Shown here: piece by piece, positions 56,034 to 64,000 of the stretch
Position numbering within the stretch: the stretch's first letter is position 1
How the letters are laid out: every line of letters starts with the position of its first letter
The notes under the pieces: model-generated
Told to the model about the DNA's origin: nothing
Databases searched by the model: none
What the model saw: the letters and a program-made list of their open reading frames with translations, nothing else
Translations under genes and position numbers: made by a program
Assembly (NCBI RefSeq): GCF_000760695.4
Contig: NZ_JHEG04000001.1
Coordinates: 3,382,452 to 3,446,451 of the forward strand
Source of the DNA: Tolypothrix bouteillei VB521301
Lineage (GTDB): Bacteria > Cyanobacteriota > Cyanobacteriia > Cyanobacteriales > Nostocaceae
Reading direction: 5' to 3'
DNA length: 64,000 nt

Positions 56034-58502
56034 TTAAAATTTTTCTAAATTTTTAAAGTCTTTTATAATACTTTGAGCTTTTTGTTGCATAGGCTGCCAA
56101 AGTTTCCTATTATTCTCATAATCTAAAGTAATATCTTGCTTGGCTCTATCAAGTCTAGCTTGATAACGGTCAATAATATTATTTTGAATTTTATCTACAT
56201 TTCTTTTTAAAGAATCAATTTGTTCTAGTAACCAACAGACAATTTGATATACAATCTCTCTCTGTTCTTCATCAGCTTGATCTATCCAACCTTCGAGTAA
56301 ATTTCTTACACTAGGAATTACAGCATTATCGCTAGAGCGTTGTACATAATCGATATATTTTTTCTGTAGTATTACACCTTTACCTACAAAGTCGCCTACA
56401 AATCCTTGAATAGTTCCAGCAAGCCATTCCCAACCGGACTTTCCTATAGTATTTCTTTGATGTGCTTCTTGTAACGTAATAATTGTTTCTTTTTCTTCTT
56501 GCCAACTTCCTTGGGTAATTGCAAATCCCGCTTTAAATTTAAAGGTTATGGTAGGATGTTTTTCAACTTTAACAATTTGAGATTCAGGAAATGTAATTGC
56601 TATATGAGGCGCAATCTTATTTGCTTCTTTTTCAAGATATGATAAATGACAATGAAAAAGTTCTACTACTGCTTGATACATTCTATTTAACTCTTGATTA
56701 AAAATTTGCTTCAATACATCCTCCATAACAATATTTAAATGAATAGATAATTCATTTAACTCTTCATTTATTTGCTTGAGTTTATTTTTTTCTAGTTCTG
56801 TCTTTGCTTCCATTATTTCACCTTCTTTAGCAATAGAAGCTGTATACCCTAAATTAATTAGTCGGTTTAAGTTTTTATTTAATAAATTTACATTTAATAT
56901 ATTTGCTTTGTTTAAATATGTGATATCTAAGTCTACTTTTCCAGTTTCTAGAGATTTTGCTACGGCTTCTAAAATTTGATGAAGCCCTTTACCTAATTCT
57001 CTGCGCCATCCATAAAGTGGATATAATTTTTCTCCCAATTCAGTGTAAGGCTTAATATTTTGGATTTCCTTCAGTTTTTTTTCCAAATAAAATACTGGAT
57101 CGTCTTCTGATGGATTTGCAAGCACCTGTTTAACTTTGGCATTTATTTCTTCAAACGGCTTGCTCAGATTTTGATTACTTATTTGCAGAAAAGTCTCAAG
57201 TGTAGATCTAATCCAAGATATTTTTTCACATTCTTGTTGATAGCGTTCTTCTGAACTGTTAAGGAAAGCTGTTGTTGTCTGCAAAGCCCACTCTGTAACA
57301 GCATTACCAGCAGCAATATTAAAACGTTCTATAGCTTGGGGAATAACTAACCGGGGAAAATGTTGGCTAATATGCGCTCTCAAGCCTTGTTGAAACTCTT
57401 CTGCATAAGATTTTTGCCATAACGTATCAGCAACCCTATTTCGATCATGCCTAGACCATTTTTCAACTTTACGCGGTAAATCCTCTAATATGTTTTCATC
57501 AATCAATCCATTAAAGTGGTTATCTGCTTTCTTACAAGCTTCTGTACTGTATATTTCATCATTATTTTTTATTTGCAGTGCTAATAAAGCCGCCCACGTA
57601 CTCAGTTTTATAACTTGCAATTTTTCAATATCTTCTGTATATTCTTTTAGATGTTCGGTAAGTTCGTACTTGATACTGCGTATCGCATTTTCAACAAAGC
57701 GATTTTCTGTTTCAGGGTAATTTCTATCTGCTCGGAAAACATCGATACGATTGAGAATAAATAACATACGTGCAGGAGAACCGCCTAAATCTTTTACCTG
57801 CTCTACCACTTCTTGCAGCAAGCTTCTAACTTTCTGTTGATCGGTTTCTGCACTGTTGTAGGTTACCAAACACAATGCTTCACGACACTGTTTAATCACA
57901 TTTGCGTTACCTTCATCACCTACATAAGCTAAACCTGGTAAATCCATAATTCTTACCTTGACACCTCTGGGTAATTCCAGTTTTGATTCTTTAATGAGTC
58001 TGAAAGGATAAGATATGGTTGATTGCGGGCAAGCTAAATTAGGTTGTTTCTCTCTGTTATCGATGTAACTTATCATTACATCATACAAGCGTTGATAAAT
58101 TCGCTCATCACTTATACCTGTCCATTCTCCACACTCCCATAATGCTCCGGGAGTTTCATGGATAATTAAAGACTTTTTCTCGCTATATTCTATAGTTACT
58201 GCCCCTGCACTCATTTCGCTCACGGCGACAGGAACAATTTCTGCTCCACATAATAAATTTACTAAAGTGCTTTTACCGCTACTAGTTGTTCCCGTTGTTG
58301 CGAGGGTAAGAGTAGGATTTTGAAGCTCATTTACTAAATTTTCAATAGCTTTCTCTAATTTTTCAGTAAGTTCTTGCACTTCTGGATGATATGTATCAGG
58401 TAAATGTTCAGATATTTCTGTAGAGAAGTTATGCCAATATTTAGAGAGAAGTTTTGCATTTTGTTCTACATCTTCAAAGACTTTATATAATTTAGTGTTC
58501 AT
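56034..58502 (-). CDS. Dynamin-like GTPase (promoter-proximal gene of the pair)
   Basis: An 822-residue protein. G1 is GTTSSGKS (71-78), G3 DLPG (187-190) in RIMDLPGLAYVG, and G4 NRID (251-254). The text between G1 and G3 (SEMSAGAVTIEYSE, then ETPGALWECGEWTG) differs clearly from the other dynamin of this operon, so the two are distant paralogues, as in heteromeric dynamin pairs. A helical stalk and coiled coil (KLKQINEELNELSIHLNIVME) fill the rest, with a glycine-rich stretch near WEWLAGTIQGFVGDFVGKGV. First gene of the operon; the start codon ATG 58502 follows a 735-bp gap. Confidence 0.85.
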   Translation of the reverse strand: MNTKLYKVFEDVEQNAKLLSKYWHNFSTEISEHLPDTYHPEVQELTEKLEKAIENLVNELQNPTLTLATTGTTSSGKSTLVNLLCGAEIVPVAVSEMSAGAVTIEYSEKKSLIIHETPGALWECGEWTGISDERIYQRLYDVMISYIDNREKQPNLACPQSTISYPFRLIKESKLELPRGVKVRIMDLPGLAYVGDEGNANVIKQCREALCLVTYNSAETDQQKVRSLLQEVVEQVKDLGGSPARMLFILNRIDVFRADRNYPETENRFVENAIRSIKYELTEHLKEYTEDIEKLQVIKLSTWAALLALQIKNNDEIYSTEACKKADNHFNGLIDENILEDLPRKVEKWSRHDRNRVADTLWQKSYAEEFQQGLRAHISQHFPRLVIPQAIERFNIAAGNAVTEWALQTTTAFLNSSEERYQQECEKISWIRSTLETFLQISNQNLSKPFEEINAKVKQVLANPSEDDPVFYLEKKLKEIQNIKPYTELGEKLYPLYGWRRELGKGLHQILEAVAKSLETGKVDLDITYLNKANILNVNLLNKNLNRLINLGYTASIAKEGEIMEAKTELEKNKLKQINEELNELSIHLNIVMEDVLKQIFNQELNRMYQAVVELFHCHLSYLEKEANKIAPHIAITFPESQIVKVEKHPTITFKFKAGFAITQGSWQEEKETIITLQEAHQRNTIGKSGWEWLAGTIQGFVGDFVGKGVILQKKYIDYVQRSSDNAVIPSVRNLLEGWIDQADEEQREIVYQIVCWLLEQIDSLKRNVDKIQNNIIDRYQARLDRAKQDITLDYENNRKLWQPMQQKAQSIIKDFKNLEKF

Positions 58503-59237
58503 TATTTAAGCCTATTTAAAATTTTATTTTTTACTTGCACTCAAATATAGATTTTATTGAAAATTAAGAGAAGGGCAAAAGAGAAAAAATAGTTCGTGTT
58601 GAAATTTTACCTAATTAGGTTTAATTGTGTTCAATGAATGAGTCACGTATCTCTTCTTTTCTTCTATAAAATGGCTAATTCTATTAGGGTGAACACTACC
58701 GAGTTTTAGATACTGGTGGACATATGAGTAGTGCTGCTGCCGTGCCTTGAGGGAATCTTATGGTAAAAAGTAGTGAATTAGTAACTAGATTTGATACTTT
58801 TGACTTTTTCTTTATAATCTGGAAATAACTGAAATGCTTATGTAATACTACTGATTTAGATTCAGATTTTTAATACAGTCAAAAAACGAATAGATCAAAA
58901 ATCGTAAGAATTAAGACTAGCAAAGCATTTCAGTAGGGGAAAAAAATGATGTTATCTAATATATATTGGCAACTTTTCACTTTACCTTGAAGTGATAACT
59001 CCAATATTTTTCATCAAGAAAAATTGATATAATAAATAGAGGCGAGGTTTTTTGTATGTACGTTACCATACCAACTCCCAATCGCCTCATGATGGGTGTT
59101 TTGATTTTTTAGGGTTTCCTGTTTGACTTTTAAACAGATAAGTTAAAATAATACAGGTAAAATAAAAAATGACCCTATAAGTGAGGGCATTCTATAAATT
59201 AAGTTAGTAACTAGCAGTCATTCAGACTAGCCAGTTT
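58503..59237. other. Intergenic region upstream of the dynamin operon
   Basis: 735 bp of AT-rich DNA without a plausible gene. It should contain the dynamin operon promoter. The only structural oddity is GAGGCGA at 59040-59046 repeated inverted as TCGCCTC at about 59083-59089, a 7-bp pair around a 36-nt loop. Confidence 0.5.
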
Positions 59238-59432
59238 TTAGCCAGCTTGTTGGCGTTTCATCTCTTGTATCAATACTTGACAGCGCTTCATAGCTTCTCT
59301 TGCCTGTTGTCGGTACTGTTTGGCTTGTTGCGGATCTGATTCATACACTTCAGAACCTTTACGCCGGAGTTCAACAGCTTGCTTACTGAGTTCTTTAGCG
59401 CGAGTCTTTAAATCTTCAATTGTTTTCATCAT
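59238..59432 (-). CDS. Small coiled-coil protein at the end of a decayed ParM-type operon
   Basis: A 64-residue, highly charged helical protein (TRAKELSKQAVELRRKGSEV, then QQAKQYRQQAREAMKRCQ). Its start ATG overlaps the stop of the preceding broken frame by 4 bp (ATGA), indicating translational coupling. A ribosome site CTGGAGG is 5 nt upstream. Function unknown; a partner of the actin-like segregation proteins is plausible. Confidence 0.65.
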   Translation of the reverse strand: MMKTIEDLKTRAKELSKQAVELRRKGSEVYESDPQQAKQYRQQAREAMKRCQVLIQEMKRQQAG

Positions 59433-59626
59433 TCCTCCAGTTCTGAAATCACAAATTCTATATTTTCAGCTTCTTCATAAAGTTTATCTGCTCTACTCTC
59501 TAGTAAGCTAGCGTCCTCATAGTGATTGTTGTTTAGGGCATTTTGAGATGCTATATACAATTCATCAATAATGCCTTATAACTGGATATAAGCACTTACC
59601 AAAGCGTTTCTGGTTTCAGGTCTCAT
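59429..59626 (-). pseudogene. Small helical protein gene with a nonsense codon
   Basis: From ATG 59626 the minus strand reads MRPETRNALVSAYIQL, then TAA as codon 17, then 48 further in-frame codons (GIIDELYIASQNALNNNHYE, then DASLLESRADKLYEEAEN) to TGA 59429. The reading after the stop is clearly coding, and the end overlaps the next gene by 4 bp. A single base change has broken the gene, unless it restarts downstream. Confidence 0.65.
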
Positions 59627-59628
59627 AT

Positions 59629-59886
59629 TTACAATTCAATCCCACCATCAAAATCATCTGGTTCCTCTACATCAATCACAGTAACTTCAGGATGTAATTT
59701 TTGCTCATTCTGGCTCACTTGGCTTACTGGCTCTACTATAGTCACTGGTTGTTTGCCATCTAAATACCTTGTGTAAAAGTTGATAGCATCTTCTATAAAC
59801 TTCGTTACCGGGATATCTAACGCTTGTGACCATTCCTCAACTTTGGATTGCTGATACTTTTTAATCCTAATTTTGTCTATAGCCAT
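59629..59886 (-). CDS. ParR-like small partner protein
   Basis: An 85-residue protein. The N-terminal part (DKIRIKKYQQSKVEEWSQAL, then DIPVTKFIEDAINFYTRYLD) fits a ribbon-helix-helix fold like that of ParR centromere-binding proteins. The C-terminal 35 residues are acidic and end in EEPDDFDGGIEL, like tails that contact an actin-like filament. Its ATG shares one base with the stop of the actin-like fragment (TAATG). The ParR assignment is inferred from fold pattern and gene order. Confidence 0.6.
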   Translation of the reverse strand: MAIDKIRIKKYQQSKVEEWSQALDIPVTKFIEDAINFYTRYLDGKQPVTIVEPVSQVSQNEQKLHPEVTVIDVEEPDDFDGGIEL

Positions 59887-60064
59887 TACATAACCTCACT
59901 GACCAATCCCTTAAGGTTGTCAAAAGCACCGTTATCTGACATTAGAAAACCTTTTTTCTTAAGTGCTGCACTCAGTAAGGGGAGTTTAGATCCACCACCA
60001 ATTATCAGAATTTTGTCACCAGCAAGCTTGTATTGCTCTAACTGCTTTGTGACCTCATAAAAAT
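59886..60064 (-). pseudogene. C-terminal fragment of a ParM/StbA-like actin ATPase
   Basis: The minus-strand frame reads FYEVTKQLEQYKLAGDKILI, then IGGGSKLPLLSAALKKKGFL and MSDNGAFDNLKGLVSEVM, ending TAA at 59886-59888. The IGGGSKLP motif is the nucleotide-binding signature near the end of actin/Hsp70-fold proteins of ParM type. Everything upstream is missing: the frame runs into the end of an IS630-type transposase remnant at about 60065. Confidence 0.65.
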
Positions 60065-60488
60065 TTAATATGAAGCTGCATAGAAAAGGGCTTCTAAAAT
60101 AAAGTTGTAAGAAGAGACGGACATAACTTGTTCAAGTGTAAGTTGGTCAAGTACTTCTTGGATGCGATTGCGTAAAGCCTGCAAGGAACAAAAAAGTTCA
60201 TTTTTTAACGGTTGTTTTAGCAACGCCCAAAGCCTCTCAATAGGATTAAGTTCAGGAGAATGAGGTGGTTGGAGTCAAGGAATTATGTTTTCAGGCCAAC
60301 TAATCGTCAAATTCATGTGAGATGGGGCTTGGTCAATCTGTAAAACGGCGTAGTCTTCTCCTAATTCCTGCGATCACCAATTGAAAAACTCTTGAAAGCG
60401 TTCTCCGTTTAGTTTTGGGTATTCGTGGAAGAAATGATCTCCTGTTCTGGGTTCAATAGCACCATATATCCAAAAATTTTCTCTGATA
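60065..60488 (-). pseudogene. IS630-family transposase remnant (C-terminal half, two internal stops)
   Basis: On the minus strand the frame begins ENFWIYGAIEPRTGDHFF and continues with FQEFFNW, TGA, SQELGEDYAVLQIDQAPSHMN, ENIIP, TGA, LQPPHSPELNPIERLWALL, to TAA at 60065-60067. The DQAPSH and PELNPIERLW motifs are the second and third parts of the IS630/Tc1 DDE site. The N-terminal half and both inverted repeats are missing. It has replaced the front of the ParM-like gene. Confidence 0.85.
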
Positions 60489-60716
60489 AATATTTAGCTC
60501 TATACAATATGTCATTCCGATAAATTTTACCCTAATTTTTCGCTCACAAATAATTTAACTGGTTACTAGCAAATAACTAGTAACCAGCAATCAACCAGCA
60601 CCGAAAAATGACGAGTTACGCGTACAGTACTTGCACCATGATTTATTTATGAAAAAAGAAATTGATTAATTTTTCAAATCCCCTACTTTTAAGTATAAGG
60701 ATTCACCGATCGCTGC

Positions 60717-61943
60717 TTACTCCGAAATAACTGCAAGCTTTCTTGGTGGTTTCTGCATCTTCAAGCTGAGGCTTTTTAAAGTCATTCTCGGTTCGCTCTT
60801 GTTCAAAATAACCGCCTCATAAGGTACAACTCCGGCTAATTCACTATCAATACAGCGAGCTGCTACCCTGGATAAATCCAAACTTCTAGGGGGAATATAT
60901 GGACCCCGGTCGTTAACTCTCACAATGACTGTCTTGCCATTTTTCAAATTCGTTACCTGTAAGTAGGTGTTGAATGGCAAGGATTTGTGAGCAACCGTCA
61001 ATTCGTTTTGATTAAATGTCTCTCCATTTGCTGTCATGCGACCGTGAAAGTAAGGACCGTACCAAGAAGCTAAACCTGCCATTTTTTTCTTGGAAGAAGT
61101 CAATCCATACATTTCCTTCTGTCCTTCAACAAGTGATAGCTTGGGCACTTGCAATGCTTGACGCAAATTATTTACCCATTCGATCGCTAATAAATCGGCA
61201 CTCCGATGGGTTTTTCGAGTGACTTCTTTCCCAATTCCAAACAAAAAGCGATTGCCTGACATTAACGCTGGTATTCCATCAACAAGCGCAGGACGCAACC
61301 GAGAAGCATCAAAGCTAGATGATTTCACAAGTCGTGTTAGGCGTTGCTGCATTAAACTGGCTTGTTGTCGGTCTGGTAAATTTGCAACTATACGGTTATT
61401 TAGCCACACTTCGTAATTGCTCGTCCCTCGATGAACAACTACAGCAGGCGCAGAAGTAGAATCAAATCCCAGTTCTATAGGATTGTCCAAGCGAAAGAAA
61501 TTTTGGAGCGATCGCAGTATCTGATTTGGGAGAAAATCTCGATTATCGAACCCTGTCTCTATCAAACTTGGAACGGGTAGAAGACTTGCAACTTTAACAG
61601 CAGGCTGCTTGGCTAGATTCTCTTGTTGAAGACCGCAAAACTGATTTTTGCTATTTTTATCTCTCTTAATGAGCGGAGCGAGTGGTTGAGTGCCATTTGG
61701 TTTTGATTCCTTATCACCCCAATCCAATTTTAAAAACCTTCTTGACAGCATTGTTGTGCCTACAACATTCATTTGCTGCTTATCGGGGATTAAAAATGGG
61801 AGAGGTTTGTTAACCAGTTTCCCTAAGTTGGATGACACTTTTGCCGGAAGAATATTTGAAGCCAAACTTGGTGGCAAGTTTTGGTTCAACGACAAAAATG
61901 AACCAATCCAGGATGTTACCCAAAGTAGTCCAAAAAATATCAT
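60717..61943 (-). CDS. rlpA: RlpA-like double-psi beta-barrel protein
   Basis: A 408-residue exported protein. The N-terminus ([19 protein letters not shown]) is a hydrophobic signal or anchor. Residues 30-290 are a low-complexity, cyanobacteria-specific part of unknown role. The C-terminal domain (about 300-390) is the RlpA DPBB fold: [37 protein letters not shown] and VPYEAVIL. RlpA proteins cleave naked glycan strands of peptidoglycan at septa; the catalytic Glu (GE in ANGETF) and Asp (NDRGPY) are present. Start chosen at ATG 61943. Confidence 0.87.
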   Translation of the reverse strand: MIFFGLLWVTSWIGSFLSLNQNLPPSLASNILPAKVSSNLGKLVNKPLPFLIPDKQQMNVVGTTMLSRRFLKLDWGDKESKPNGTQPLAPLIKRDKNSKNQFCGLQQENLAKQPAVKVASLLPVPSLIETGFDNRDFLPNQILRSLQNFFRLDNPIELGFDSTSAPAVVVHRGTSNYEVWLNNRIVANLPDRQQASLMQQRLTRLVKSSSFDASRLRPALVDGIPALMSGNRFLFGIGKEVTRKTHRSADLLAIEWVNNLRQALQVPKLSLVEGQKEMYGLTSSKKKMAGLASWYGPYFHGRMTANGETFNQNELTVAHKSLPFNTYLQVTNLKNGKTVIVRVNDRGPYIPPRSLDLSRVAARCIDSELAGVVPYEAVILNKSEPRMTLKSLSLKMQKPPRKLAVISE

Positions 61944-62695
61944 GGTTCAGTCAGTTTTCAGGTAAGTACACCTTTTGACAGTGCTAACCTTGTTCCTTGA
62001 TAATGACAATTTCCCAATCACTAAACCAGCGGTCTACTCTTCTAAAGAGTAAGAATTTACCCTGGTTGTGATTAAGATACTGAGCGATCCCAGCAGGTAT
62101 CATATTATCCTGTTGTTGCTAAACAAGCAAATAAAAGTTTTAGATATCTTTTTTGCTTATTACTATAATTTCAATTTAAATTTTTTATAACTGGCTGGCG
62201 CTCAAATACAGCAAAGCGTTTAGAAATCGCCTTTTGACATCATTTTTTGGAATTGGGAATTTTGGAAAAAGTATCAATTAATATAGGCATCAGGAGTTAA
62301 GGGTTAGGATCTGGGGAAAAAATTTTTCATGTTTGGAGATCGGCTTTTCCCTTGATTGGCTGACTGACAAAAAGAACGCCACCTCTGTTACTAAGCACTT
62401 ATAGAAACGGGGTTAAAAAGCCCCCCTGTCTCCATGAGAGAGGGTGAGGCTTGTGAAAAGGAGTCGGGGAATAATCAAAGAAGTATGCAGCCGGGAAACG
62501 AGAATAGAAGAATGCTGAATGCCCCATGCATCATGCCTTTTGCTGCATAAGTATGCCCATTACCCAAGAGGAGGGATCAAAGAAAATTCACAATCTCTGG
62601 GAGATTGGAAAAAAAACACTGCCAAATGTAACGGATTGCAAAGTATAATAAAAGCGATAAAACGATTAAGAATTATTCAATATCACAAAGGTTAA
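61944..62695. other. Intergenic region between divergent rlpA and the phytoene desaturase gene
   Basis: 752 bp without a convincing gene. Contains the promoters of both neighbours. A GGGGTTAAAAAGCCCCCC hairpin at about 62409-62426 is the only clear structure. Confidence 0.5.

Positions 62696-64000
<1,305 letters not shown>

Noticed and set aside
59040..59089. GAGGCGA / TCGCCTC inverted pair as an operator or small RNA
   Set aside because: Only 7 bp around a 36-nt loop; too weak to support a claim.
60065..60488. Two in-frame TGA codons in the transposase remnant as possible recoding
   Set aside because: The element also lacks its N-terminal half and inverted repeats, and other genes in the window end normally at TGA (for example the reading at 59429); decay explains it better.

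Overview
The window comes from a cyanobacterium, most likely a filamentous, Nostocales-type one. It carries psaD (photosystem I), a plant-type CrtP phytoene desaturase, the ferredoxin-thioredoxin reductase variable subunit, cyanobacterial families of the DUF2605 and DUF2973 type, many GCGATCGC (HIP1) octamers inside genes, and several heptamer short tandem repeats (ATTAGCC / TTAGTGG types) between genes. The species cannot be named from this.

Layout. 1-9029: two consecutive giant signalling proteins of the Ser/Thr kinase - AAA ATPase - GAF - histidine kinase family, the first cut by the window edge. 9447-17950: peroxiredoxin, a ParE/antitoxin pair, thrS, two small cyanobacterial proteins and a glycogen-debranching-type glucosidase, separated by long non-coding stretches with dispersed repeats. 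17954-23052: DICT-GAF histidine kinase, psaD, trpE and a YqhA-like membrane protein. 23143-34000: an accessory region. It holds fused remnants of two insertion sequences and then a three-gene minus-strand operon resembling a conflict/defence locus: a DUF4011-helicase-nuclease protein, a nucleoside phosphorylase with a C-terminal death-like adaptor domain, and a four-helix membrane protein. Beyond it come an AT-rich gap, a phosphatase/PadR pair, a solitary PD-(D/E)XK nuclease and two fused gene stumps. 34137-37440: secreted proteins, a lipoprotein and an orphan gene.

37609-52802 is mostly housekeeping: purQ/purS, a Zur-like regulator, NfeD/SPFH membrane proteins, a PP2C phosphatase with a zinc ribbon, ftrV, a YdcF protein, an APH-kinase fusion, ribosomal L25, purA, an adenosine deaminase-like enzyme, a rhodanese-like protein and mutL. 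Four genes (purS, purQ, purA and the deaminase) concern purine metabolism.

52856-60488 is a second accessory block. Two different dynamin-like GTPases flank a small one-helix protein in a tight operon. Behind them lies the wreck of a ParM/ParR-like actin segregation operon, cut by an IS630-family transposase pseudogene. 60717-64000 returns to core genes: an RlpA-like protein and the first 435 codons of phytoene desaturase.

The strongest candidates for an undescribed system are the operon at 23735-30470, whose parts look like sensor/processor (helicase-nuclease), nucleotide-cleaving effector with adaptor domain, and membrane effector, and the double-dynamin operon at 52856-58502. Both assignments are inferred from domain content and gene order. 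No CRISPR array, tRNA or rRNA gene was seen.
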